Shown here: in pieces, positions 32,547-41,962 of the stretch
How positions within the stretch are numbered: the stretch's first letter is position 1
How the letters are laid out: the number at the start of each line of letters is the position of its first letter
Source of the DNA: Beverwykella pulmonaria
Lineage: Eukaryota; Ascomycota; Dothideomycetes; Pleosporales; Melanommataceae
Reading direction: 5' to 3'
Length of the DNA stretch: 64,000 bases
Assembly (NCBI GenBank): GCA_001599595.1
Contig: BCHH01000001.1
Coordinates: 4,523,358 to 4,587,357, forward strand
Program-made: the position numbers and the translations under genes
Notes under the pieces: generated by a model
The model's input: only the letters and a program-made list of their open reading frames with translations
Database searches by the model: none
What the model was told of the DNA's origin: nothing

Positions 32547-33295
32547 CAAGGCCCCCATAAGCGGGTTTGGAGCGTCGCTTACAAATGGCCCGTGCATAAG
32601 CTTCTAGAAAAATAACTTGTTTATATAAGACTCTAATACACCATCAAGGTTACCATCATCCACCCACAACTATGCCAAAAACACCAAATCTTCGAGTATC
32701 CTGCAAGCAGCGTGTCCAAATTCGTACACTAGCTGAAATTGGATGGACTCAGACAGCAATTGCCTAGAAGCTAGGGATCTCACAACAGACTATGTCCAAT
32801 TGTTTCGCACGCACAGTACTACTACGAAACCACAGGGTAAAAAGTTTCTATTATATACACCTGCTCACCAGCTTCTAGTTCGCCATGCCACTGAAAATGT
32901 CTAAAAATGACGGAAAACTTGAAAAGAGATTGCCCTGAGCTTTGTATTACGCCTGTCAGCGTACGCTCATCAAGGCGTTTGAAAAGGGGCTCTACCACTG
33001 GCAGAAAGCAACAGAGGCCTCTGCTAACGCTACGGCATATGGAGGATCGAGTACTCTAGGTACGAGAGCACCTCAATTGAGCTGACGAGCAGAGGGCAGC
33101 TTTTGGCTGGGAATAGGAGAGGATTCAGATAACTGAGTACCAGTAGTACCTTAATGAGAGCGCTGCCAGGTAGTTATCTGAGCAGGTGGCGGGTACACAA
33201 AGCGGTAGTATTAGATTTAACATTTCTTCGCCACTTGCTCGCTAGGGCCACCACCATTGCAATGCTACAAACCCGCTCTTAGGGTGGGGGGCTTG
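32547..33295 (+). mobile_element. Second decayed Tc1/mariner element
   Basis: The element is 749 bp between TA dinucleotides (32545-32546 and 33296-33297). The left end starts CAAGGCCCCCATAAGCGGGT and the right end, read inward on the other strand, starts CAAGCCCCCCACCCTAAGAG followed by CGGGTTTG; the two are imperfect inverted repeats with a small indel. A broken transposase N-terminus lies inside. The ends differ from those of the element at 25337, so this is a separate family. Confidence 0.7.
32672..33062 (+). pseudogene. Tc1-like transposase relic (N-terminal part)
   Basis: From the ATG at 32672 the frame reads MPKTPNLRVSCKQRVQIRTL and AEIGWTQTAIA, then an in-frame TAG, then KLGISQQTMS. 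This is the first helix-turn-helix of Tc1-type transposases, broken by a stop at a position where CAG to TAG would explain it. After a frame change, TPAHQLLVRHATENV and later blocks with several stops follow. The catalytic part is missing. Confidence 0.75.
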
Positions 33296-33519
33296 TAGGG
33301 ATCTTTATCTTCGTCAAACCGGCGTTCCCCAGCAATGATCGGCGTTGAACTTTAAGCCTTGCTCTATGTTAGTATGTTGTTATTTGTAAGTGCGCATATG
33401 TGCGTTTTGGGTTTTAATTTTCCTCGCTTGAAACGTTGCCGGTTTGCTTACAACCGCTTTCCGTAACGGAAGCCACATGTGCCACCATACAAAGGAGCGT
33501 ATTCCCGTAAACCCCCATT

Positions 33520-35202
33520 TCAAAGCTTCACATCCGAAATCTTGAATCCTCCCGGACTTAACTTCTGGAACACCTCTGCCGGATCATACTTGACAGCCGC
33601 ATCCTTGATTTTCTTCACATTTTCCGCCCCGTAGCTTGCTAGTGGCTGCTGGCTCTTGTCCGCATAATTCATGTACACCCATGGTAGCAGCCCATTCTCG
33701 ATGGACAGAGAAAACTCCCGCACGGCCTCACCCCAGGCCCGAAGCTTCGGATATGCAACCTTCTCCTGCTCTCGAGTCTTGACAATGACGATGGCAACCC
33801 ACAGCACGCCATCCACCGGCTGCTCTGACAGGCCCATGATATTGCCGCCGCGCTCAGCCGATCGCTGGCCGTATTGCTTAGGGAGTGGTTGGAAGAGACA
33901 CTCAGTTAAGAAGTTTCCGTCGGGAACGAGGGCTTTGAGGTCTTCTACAACTTGGTCGTGCAATTCCGCCGCTTTGCTGAATATGCGGACATCGTTCTTG
34001 AGGGAGAGGGTATAGAAACAATTACTAGGAGGGGTCAGTAGCTGGAGGAATTTTTCATGATGGAGCAATAAAGACTCACTAGTAGCCATTCGGTATTGGG
34101 TCGTATTCAGAGACGAGTTCTCTGACTCTTGTCATTTTGCACATGTCCATGACCGACGGCAGTGACCGTAGTTTGTTGTACGCGGGCGCATTTTCCATAC
34201 CACCAACCTGGACAAGTGCTTCAATGACAACAATGTCCTTTTCTTCGGGCTATCAAATGTCAGCAGAGAATAGCGCTTATGATTTCTCAATAGAATAGTG
34301 AGCTTCCAATTTTAGAGAAAACAGGGCGGCGAGAGATAGAGCATCGTTCACTTACTACGCCCAGGTTAGTCATGTACTAATACTGCACGAAATGTATTAT
34401 ACCCACCCATATACGCGATGAAAAGCAGGAGGTTGCTATCCACATCCTCCGAGACACGAGGTATAAAGTCTTCAAGCGCCTCTAGTGCAGCCCTAATTTT
34501 CTCTTTGGAGAGAATCCTCAGACCACCCCATATCTTTTCGCAAACAAAAGACTGCATCTTGAAGTTGGTGACGATGCCAAAATTGCCAGATCCGCCCTTG
34601 AGAGCTAGAAATAGGTCTTTGTGGGAGTTGTTTGCATCGGCCGTAATAATGCGGCCATCAGCTAATACCACCTCGTAGGAAATGATATCGTCGCAGGCAA
34701 AGCCCCGGCTACCAGTGAAGAAGGTCTTGCCACCGCCAAGGAGAAGACCACCTACACCGACCTTGCCATTGCGACCACCAGCCACGACCCGACCGTACTT
34801 CTCCAGCTCCGCGTACACGTCTTTCCAACGCGCACCGGGACCAATGTCGACTGTTTCTGTGGTCTCATGGAATTTGGTCCAATTCAGAAACTGAAGATCA
34901 ATGGTGATGCAGCCCTGAATGTTGTTGGCACCAGCCCATTGTGTGTGACCTCCGCTCCGTATAGCGAATTGTTGACCTGCAGCTACGAGAGTCGTCACGA
35001 TAGCCGACACTTCATTTGCAGATGTGGGACGTAGGATACAAGCGGGCTCAACTTTAGAATAGAGTGACCAGAAGCTATCCTGACGCTCCTTGTATTCTTC
35101 GTCATTGGGTAGCAAGACTTTATTTTGCAGGGGAATCCTGGCAAAGAGCTCGGAGGGAGGGTTTTTCGATAGCTCGTCAGGTGGGGTAAATGCGGTAGAC
35201 AT
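33520..35202 (-). CDS. FAD-linked oxidoreductase, BBE-like (one splice site unresolved)
   Basis: The minus-strand gene starts at the ATG at 35202 (MSTAFTPPDELSKNPPSELF). The FAD-binding PCMH domain shows CILRPTSANEVSAIVTTLVA, IRSGGHTQWAGA (the His that can bind FAD covalently), GPGARWKDVYAELEKYGRVV, GVGGLLLGGG and GGSGNFGIVTNF. The last two exons are clear: 34249-34080 and 34024-33520, with a 55-bp intron (GTGAGT, CCTAG), ending with the BBE-type C-terminus WVYMNYADKSQ and KYDPAEVFQKLSPGGFK. The join between exon 1 (ending somewhere between about 34407 and 34386) and 34249 is uncertain. GTGGGT, GTATTA and GTACAT are candidate donors; only the last two keep phase with PEEKDIVV. It may oxidise a secondary-metabolism intermediate. 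No second flavin-linking Cys was seen. Confidence 0.82.
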
Positions 35203-36386
35203 TTGGAGCGACGAGTGTAATCGAGCTGAAGTGGTGAGGAATTGAGTTAAAAGTGTTCTGCGTGTTTGTAAGAATTTCCAGCGATTAAGATATATATACG
35301 CTTCCTTTAAACAGCCTCTTCAACTATAGTATTTGATCATCTGTATAGAGCCAATTCTTGTCCGCATGAAAGGATCATCTTTATGACTATAATCGTTTCA
35401 AGTCTATTTGCTAATGATACCCCAAGCCTCAGGAAATAATTAGTCAGTTCCGCGTTCTAACGGCCTTCCAGACTCAGGGTTATGTATTCGGTGATGAAAA
35501 TCTTACATGCATATACATGTGAAAAGCGATTCACCGCGATGTTGGAATTCTAAGCGCCTATTTGAGATAATTGGATCCGTCACCCATAAGAGTAACAGCC
35601 TATCTTTATGCATAATAGATGTGGGTGTTATCCAGTCCGGGAAGGAGAGTGAATCCCTGGATTCATTCAGGCAATCCTAAGGACTATTTCGACTCATAAG
35701 AGAACTGTATGACAAAAGAAACTTTTTAAATTGATCAAAATATAGACCATACTATCAAGGAGAGAAAACTAAGTACTCCAAAGCCGCTTGTACCAACATC
35801 CCTTGCTGAGCTGGAGGGTAATGGCATGGTTGTGTTTGGATATTGTAAATTGAGGCACGGCGACTCGCCACATCAGTACATGTGTGTCTCCTCATCGACT
35901 TCAACCTTGCCAAATCCCAGCTGCATGCTTTTGAGTTCCTCGTTATTGAAAAGCACGGACCGAGACCGGATAATGATGCAATCGGGTGGCACAGTCTGCG
36001 CGCTCTTATGCCCTAGTCGTTCATAATTATTGCCTCTCCAGCCGGTCGGAACACCGGCATGAGACTTAGACGGGACGGAGTGGCCGTGATTGAACCCGAT
36101 ATACCCAATGGTCACCTATTGCTCATTCACTGCTCACCCATGATCCCCTCTCATACGTCAATAGTGCGCATCTAAATGTCCGCTTCAATACTCGTCAGGA
36201 ATACTTCGCACAGTTTCAAAACAGGGAAGTAATCATATATTGTAAAAGGGACAAGGTTGATGTAAGGTTAGTATAATTACTACTTAATTAGAACAACAAC
36301 ATCGTAATACGTTTAAAACAGACGGGCTAGATGTAAGCTGGAGGGCGGAGGAAGAGGTGTCAAGATGTGTATTGTATGTGATGTAT
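35203..36386. other. AT-rich intergenic, start of repeat island
   Basis: About 1.2 kb. One minus-strand frame of 80 codons (36115-35873, starting MTIGYIGFNHGHSVPSKSHA) reads like protein but matches no family I know. The rest is AT-rich without structure. Confidence 0.35.
35290..35298 (-). promoter_or_regulatory. Candidate TATA box of the FAD oxidoreductase gene
   Basis: A TATATATA stretch lies about 90 bp upstream of the minus-strand ATG at 35202, a normal distance for a fungal core promoter. Confidence 0.35.
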
Positions 36387-36472
36387 GTACAGCTGATATA
36401 TATATATGTGACGGACTGATTAGTCAGTGGCATATCCACGTGACATTATGGTGTCCTCGGCTTACACTAGAA
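36387..36472 (-). repeat. LTR-like fragment, copy B
   Basis: It shares GTACAGCTGATATATATATA, ACGGACTGATTAGTCAGTGG, CATATCCACGTGAC and GGCTTACACTAGAATA with the copies at 26109 and 39266. It is in the same (minus) orientation as both, and the similarity to copy C extends upstream to CAAGATGTGT near 36361. Confidence 0.65.
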
Positions 36473-36493
36473 TAAGATTTCTAACCTAGCACG

Positions 36494-36826
36494 CTAGATG
36501 TTCAACATTGAACATCTCAGAAAATTGAGGTCTATCTCACGGTGTATCTTAGCTGCCTTGAACTGTGCTCTGTTAGTCCACTCCCACTTCCCCAGTACCG
36601 GCACTACTTCGTCCTGAATGACTCGAGTGTTCTCCACCGACGACCCCATGAACCACGCTGAGTAGTCATCAACAAAGGCCATTGAGCTGCCATGTCTTGG
36701 TGCGCTCTGCATGAGGCCCGCATTAAAGAACAGGAAAAGGATGGGAGTTAGTGCTGACCCCTGCGGCAGCCTGGCTTGTGGGAGCGTCTGTACGTCTGTC
36801 GTGAAGCTGTTGACGAGTATGACGAT
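36494..36826 (-). pseudogene. LINE (Tad/I-type) reverse transcriptase fragment
   Basis: An open stretch of 110 codons between stops carries LPQGSALTPILFLFFNAGLM and, 20 residues on, MAFVDDYSAWFMG. These are the conserved PQGS motif and the (F/Y)VDD catalytic motif of non-LTR reverse transcriptases. Both ends are cut (a TAG at 36829-36827 upstream, a stop at 36494 downstream), so only RT motifs 4-5 remain. It is a truncated, dead copy. Confidence 0.85.
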
Positions 36827-37200
36827 CTAGGTGGTAAAGGAGCGTGTCGGCATAAAAGCAACCTCAGTATGTTGCTTTTGCAGGTCGCAACACTTGATAA
36901 GCAGAGCTTTCACAAACTACAATCAATCGATCCAGTTCCTCAATTTTTGCTTGCAACTATATTGCTTACAACGAGAATTCAGGCCTGACGGTCGGTGCAG
37001 AACTCTTGAATCCAGCAATCTATTACAAGGTTAGTACTAAAGCAGGTCAACCTCCCTGCTTGTGGTGGCGACATTTAACGACGTGCCACATTACTAGCAC
37101 TGCTTTCATCTACTGCTATCGTACCACTTCTTAACGCCCTAGTTTGACGCAGACGCTAGCAGCTGGCAGTCCTGAAGATCGAGACTGCTAATAGAAATAC

Positions 37201-37230
37201 CCAGATCATCTGATCGTTAATTCCTGGGCC
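37201..37230 (+). repeat. 30-bp inverted repeat, left arm
   Basis: CCAGATCATCTGATCGTTAA then TTCCTGGGCC matches the reverse complement of 39181-39210 at 29 of 30 positions. On the right side this sequence directly continues the LTR-like copy C, so it may be the end of that LTR in the opposite orientation. Confidence 0.8.
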
Positions 37231-37424
37231 AGACTAAGTAGTAGTTAAAACAGCTACATAACTGCAATTTACATCCAAATCGCCTCTTAATGGCGTGAAA
37301 TTTGCCTGATCAAATCACAAAAGGTTAGGATGTTATTTTTAGTCGATGATGCTCCGCTTTCTGTCAGTGCAGTGGGTTAAACTTCACATATCACTTCATC
37401 CTAACACCTCCTCTTCAAGTCACA

Positions 37425-38129
37425 ATGAGTGGAATTCCTGGTTGGTCAGTGGGTGATATTATTTCTCTCGCAAAACTCGGATACGAAATCCACAGAAAAT
37501 GCCGCGATGCACACCAGAAGTTCCAGAAGGCGGGCAGCCGCGCGAAACGTGCAGCCGACATTCTGGAGCACTTCAACACAATTTACAGAAAGCAAAACTC
37601 GGCCATGACATACAATGAAGCCAACAGAAAATGGTTCTCGACTATCTTGAAGAATTTCCAGGACGATCTGACAAGACTAAACTATTTGATTGTGAACGCA
37701 CCAGTCACCAAGTTCCAGAGAGCAAGATACAGTTACAGCGGCCTCCAGGATGTCGAGCATAATCTCACGGAACATATACGAGATTTAACTGCTCATTGCT
37801 CCATGCTTGGGTTTGAGCTGTCCTCTCGCAATTTCAGTGAGGAGCAAGGTTTCGAACCGTCCGACACGTCTGATTCTGAGCCAATTCGCCCTAGACCCAG
37901 AAGATCTTACAGCATGCCTAAGCTCTTATCCCTTGATTTTAGATCTAAATTGGGCTACAGTTTCACCTCGCTCGATTTCACTGACGACACGGAGATTGAG
38001 GAGGTGATTCGCCAGCTAGAGAACAGTTTGAGCAATGTCTACCATGTTTCGCAGTTGTTTTACGAAGGAAAAAATATTGAAGAGCGTAGCTATTATCCAG
38101 AATACGGTAGGTCGCCTATTCCGTATTAA
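37425..38129 (+). CDS. Stand-alone Fungal_N-type helical protein
   Basis: An intronless frame of 234 aa starts MSGIPGWSVGDIISLAKLGY. The GWSVGDIISLAKLGYEIHRK opening and following amphipathic helices resemble the N-terminal domain (SFGFSVGDFxAVxKL type) found at the start of many fungal STAND, ankyrin and ubiquitin-like-domain proteins of the non-self-recognition repertoire. Here nothing follows except a Ser/Pro/Arg-rich linker (PIRPRPRRSYSMPKLLSLDF) and a short acidic helix, so an expected effector or NTPase part is missing. The stop lies only 26 bp before a dispersed repeat, so the gene may have been truncated by that insertion. The island on both sides is repeat-derived. Function unknown. 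Confidence 0.65.
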   Translation: MSGIPGWSVGDIISLAKLGYEIHRKCRDAHQKFQKAGSRAKRAADILEHFNTIYRKQNSAMTYNEANRKWFSTILKNFQDDLTRLNYLIVNAPVTKFQRARYSYSGLQDVEHNLTEHIRDLTAHCSMLGFELSSRNFSEEQGFEPSDTSDSEPIRPRPRRSYSMPKLLSLDFRSKLGYSFTSLDFTDDTEIEEVIRQLENSLSNVYHVSQLFYEGKNIEERSYYPEYGRSPIPY

Positions 38130-38154
38130 GATTTTGTTTCGCAGCGACAGCTAA

Positions 38155-38576
38155 TGCAGTGGAGGAAAGGTGTGTGTGAAAGAAATATCTATCACACGGG
38201 GGTAGGAGGGCGACTCGCAGCCATGCGATGTCCGAAGCAGCAATGCACTGGAANAGGAAGAATCATCACCGTGGAGGTCTGGCAGTAGACTATTTGCAAT
38301 TTCGNTGTATCTAGCTACCAAATCAAATAAAAGAAAAAGCAGTGATGAAAGATATATGAAATATTCGTGGTCTCGTTGGGTTGAGTTTCGTGTTGGTGCT
38401 CATTCGATTCGATGTCGTTGGGTGTGGTGTTCGGATACCCATATATATGCCGCATTGATTGATGACGAAGCAAGCAGCTGACAAAGAAAACAAGACCCAT
38501 TCCCTGCACCATACATTCAAGCCTTCAACCCATGCCAGTGGTATATTCGCGCAAAGTAGCACTTTGCTACGGCGCA
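38155..38576. repeat. Dispersed ~0.45-kb repeat, copy 2 (contains N bases)
   Basis: This 422-bp copy of the repeat at 17123-17581 has the same orientation and the same outer borders. It holds two ambiguous bases, at 38254 and 38305, the only N characters I saw in the window, as expected where reads from near-identical copies disagree. Compared with copy 1 it has several C-to-T and G-to-A changes and small deletions. Confidence 0.8.
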
Positions 38577-38800
38577 CTAATTGCTACAGAGGACCTCACG
38601 CTACGAGATGTAAAAATACCTAATGTAGGTTGTAGAGTATAAACAACATGACGCTGTCTAATCATGCCAATATAGGGTGCCGTACTTGAACGGGAAGGAG
38701 AACCGATGGAAACATGGCGTAGATGTGAGTATTCCTTAAGCAGCGCTTAGATCTTGCTCTTTACATCGGATTTTTGAATTAATATTCCATGCATTAGTTT

Positions 38801-38861
38801 GCGAAGAGATGTCAAAAAAAACTAGCAGCACGCGAAGAGATGCCCAAGAAGCTAGCAGCAC
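38801..38861 (+). repeat. Adjacent tandem duplication (31 + 30 nt)
   Basis: Two neighbouring units, 38801-38831 and 38832-38861, both read GCGAAGAGATG then a lysine-codon-rich stretch and CTAGCAGCAC. The first has eight A in a row, one more than needed to keep the units in the same frame, so the upstream unit is frame-shifted relative to the second. Confidence 0.8.
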
Positions 38862-38959
38862 AAAGAATAGCAGCGCAGCGTAGATTTTGGGTACAGACTT
38901 TTGCAGTAGGGGGATCAGTTGCTGGTGCCACTGCATGGTGGCTAGGTTACTTAACCTGA
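38840..38959 (+). CDS. Possible 39-aa single-TM peptide or C-terminal gene relic
   Basis: From the ATG in the second tandem unit the frame reads MPKKLAAQRIAAQRRFWVQT then a hydrophobic Ala/Gly-rich segment (FAVGGSVAGATAWWLGYL) and a stop: a basic amphipathic helix followed by one membrane segment. The upstream unit would extend the basic repeat if one A were removed. It may be the last exon of a degraded gene. No homologue is recognised and translation is unproven. Confidence 0.25.
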   Translation: MPKKLAAQRIAAQRRFWVQTFAVGGSVAGATAWWLGYLT

Positions 38960-39180
38960 CTATGCTCCGACGCCACAAGGAGTTGGAAAACACACGGCAT
39001 AGTGACATTAGTGCGCGATTGGTAGTTATTTGGGGTACACGCAGCGAGATTGTTGGACAAAGGCAGATTTGAAGCTGTTGAAGGATAATTGAAACCCCAA
39101 ACAAAATCTAGGTGTAATACGAGGATGTCATTTGATTCCGCTGAGCCTCTATGCATATGCTAATCACTACTTGTTGGTCC

Positions 39181-39210
39181 GGCCCAGGAATTAACGATTA
39201 GATGATCTGG
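39181..39210 (-). repeat. 30-bp inverted repeat, right arm
   Basis: This is the reverse complement of 37201-37230 with one mismatch. The two arms enclose about 1.95 kb holding the Fungal_N gene, repeat copy 2 and the tandem duplication. Confidence 0.8.
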
Positions 39211-39265
39211 ACTTTAAGTAGGGTATGGGTGAAAGGGCATCAAGATGCGTGTTATGTGTGTATGT

Positions 39266-39350
39266 GCACAGTTGATATATATATAACGGACTGGTTAGTC
39301 AGTGGCATATTCACGTGACGGGAAGGAGTCCTGGGCTTACACAGCTAGAA
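39266..39350 (-). repeat. LTR-like fragment, copy C
   Basis: This is the third copy of the motif group (CAGTTGATATATATATAACG, GTTAGTCAGTGGCATATTCA, CGTGACG, GGCTTACACAG). Read on the minus strand from about 39345 to 39173, it starts TGTGTAAGCC, has a CACGTGA and TATATATA region, and ends GGGCCGGACCAACA. That is a TG...CA unit of about 170 bp, consistent with a small copia-type LTR. C-to-T differences from the other copies are visible. Confidence 0.55.
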
Positions 39351-39772
39351 TATCTTAAAATATCAGGGTGCGGTAGGGGGACGGCAGGAAAACGATAGCA
39401 TTTCGATGGCTAAGAATATAGGTGCAGAAGGATTATAGGGCCTAGCTCACAGAGCTACGTACGGCAGGAGCAAGGAAGCTTAAATATAGGTGCATGCCTA
39501 GAGGGAATTGTGGCATGCGATCGATATCGCGTTGTCGCTTAGGTATCCGAGGCGTCTCCTCGAGGTCGAGGCTGTAGTCCATGAGGCGGTGCTTTCTCCT
39601 TGTGTCGTGCGCCTAGGAGCGGAGCGGTGGGATTGATGTGCTAGAGACTAACACAATCAGCGGGAGTCAGGTTGAAATTGACATGATATGGCACGGATAA
39701 CGGCAATGAGCCAAGATGCGAGATGGGCGTATTTCGCACAAGCCTGCTCGTTGCTTCCCCTCTTCTATCACA
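39351..39772. other. Intergenic, repeat island edge
   Basis: About 420 bp between LTR-like copy C and the 3' end of the amidase gene. No gene or clear repeat recognised. Confidence 0.4.
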
Positions 39773-41491
39773 TCACATTTTCTCCCAATCATTGCTCAAC
39801 TCCCATGCATACGCCGCTTTCAACACTTTCTCTTCCGCCCACCACTTTCCCACGATCTGCAGTCCAACCGGAAGCTTTACGCCTGACCCTGCCAGCGGAC
39901 CTTCTTGAATCTCGAGCAGTCCACACGGCATCGTCAACGCTGGATGACCAGTCTGATTGAACTGGCATGTGTTGCTTGTCAGTCCGATTTGCTTTGCGAT
40001 TTGATCGAGAGGTGTGGCGTCGGGAGCAGCGTGAGAAGTTGCTATGTAGGGTAGCGTTGGCGTTATGAGAATGTCATACTTTGATAATGCGGTATCATAA
40101 GCTGCGCGGAGTTGGCGTGAAAGGTTTGTAGCCTTGGCAAGGAGATATGGGAAGTTGGTAAGGGCATAGGCGCCGTTGAGATAGATGTTCTTCGTTCTGT
40201 TACATTTCAATATCAGTCTTGACTCGTTTATTTGGCTGAGGTCATACTCACGATACATAGGTGTCATCCCAGTTCTCTTGCTTCATCGGGTGCATCAAGC
40301 CATTGAGATCCCACATTTGATAACCTCGTCTCCCGAAAGCACCGCTGGTCTTATTCAAATAGCCCCCCACTTTGCTGACTCCGGTCCAGATCGCGGGTCC
40401 TCGTTTGTGGATCGGTATGCTGATCTCTTCTACGATTGCCCCTAGTTTCCGGAATCCGTCAGCGGCTTTGAGGAAGGTGGCTTTGACTCTTGGATCCAGG
40501 GCAGTGCCGGTCAAGGATTCCGATATGATGCCTACCCGGAGGCCTGTCACGTCCGTTGGCGATTTTAGGCCTTTCAAGTTCTCAAAGTATCGCGATATAT
40601 CGTCTGGGGCGGGTGCAGCAAATCCACGATCGTCGATATTATCTGACCCCGATATCGCTTGAAGCAACAGAGCATTCTCAAGGACTGTCTTCGTCATGGG
40701 GCCCAAATGGTCATTTGTTGGCTCGTTTGACCCACATCCCGTATAGGGAACCAGCCCAAAGGTAGGTTTGAAACCAACGATACCGCAGTTGCATGCTGGA
40801 ATTCGAACACTCCCTCCCTGGTCAGCACCGATGGCCATGTCAATTTCACCCAGAGCAACGAGGACTCCACACCCTGAGGAACTTCCACCTGCTGAATACC
40901 CCTTCGCTCGTGGATTCTCGACGATTCCAGTGGCTGCAGAATGCGAGGTTGCGCTGTGGCACATGTTCTCGCAGACAGCTTTACCTTCGATGGTTCCGCC
41001 GGCTTCTAGGACGCGTGTTACCACTGTGGCATCTACTTTCTGCAACGTGGAATGTCAGTTCCAGATGCTCAAAGTCAGCCAGAGGCACGCACTGGCACAT
41101 AGCCCTTCACAAAGTCTGTGCCCATCAGCATGGGCACATCCTTGACTGCAACATTGTCCTTCACAACCACAGTCTTCCCCGTCAATAAGCCCGCTGCGTG
41201 TTTTTCCCCAGTGTCCTTGATTCGCACTCGCCACGCCCAAGCGCCAAATCCGTTGTCCTCCTTTGTGGGAAAATGCACATTCTCTCGTGGGAATCGCTGC
41301 AGGTCTGTCTCCGGCTCATAGTCGGGCAGGGCCATCAATTCCTCGGCTGACTCGTGGAACACGGCGAGCAGCTTACGGTAGTCCTCTTTTTCCGCATCGT
41401 CGACGGTGACACGGAGGGATGAGCAGACGGTATCGAAGACCGAAGTGGTAACCGGGTTGCCAGGCTTGGGGGTGATGGAGAAGACTGACAT
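39773..41491 (-). CDS. Amidase-signature family hydrolase
   Basis: Three exons on the minus strand (41491-41093, 41039-40252, 40196-39773) join frame-exactly to 536 aa; introns are 53 and 55 bp. The amidase-signature triad is visible: Lys111 in TVVVKDNVAV, a cis-Ser in GYSAGGSSSGCG (about 180-191) and the nucleophile Ser210 in GADQGGSVRIP. The C-terminal part has TPTLPYIATSHAAPDATPLD and FNQTGHPALTMPCGL, also typical. These enzymes cleave carboxamides to acid plus ammonia and are cytosolic. It diverges from the PuuE-like gene at 41963, with 471 bp between start codons. Because PuuE-like imidases release half-amides, this amidase could take the next step; that pathway role is inference. Confidence 0.9.
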
Positions 41492-41962
41492 GGTAGATGT
41501 ACTGCAATGAATGGTACAAGGTGTGGGTTGTTGTGTTATTATTCACTAGGCGATCCGGGTGTGGTTCCACCGCATAAGCGGGATATCAGATTGCGGCGAA
41601 CTGCCGGTAGTTTGTGTGTGTGTGTGTGTGTGGTGAGATGGAAAGGTTGCCGACCCTCGCCGCCATCAACATGACCAAACCCTGAAATCTGCTACCAAAG
41701 CATCCCGAAGCTCCATCCGAGTTCGGGACGATAAGCTCGGCAGTATCCCACTTCTCCTGCATGCGCGCTATCGCACGTTGGCCGCTGTAAGACGCATTCG
41801 CCCCACTGCGGGGCGTTCGATTGACGAGGTGCCGATGTGCATCGGCTGGATTGCTCCCGCAGCTGGAATTTACAGAACAGTGTGAATAAATGGTACCGGC
41901 ACTTCTGAAAGGCATTTCCATCCCGTTCCATATTGGCAGTCACTGCATGCTACCGTCTCATT
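41492..41962. promoter_or_regulatory. Divergent promoter region of amidase and PuuE-like genes
   Basis: 471 bp between two start codons facing away from each other. It contains a (TG)10 tract at 41613-41632. Shared regulation is plausible but no regulator motif was proven. Confidence 0.5.
41613..41632. repeat. (TG)10 microsatellite
   Basis: Ten uninterrupted TG units in the divergent promoter, about 120 bp upstream of the amidase start. Confidence 0.9.
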
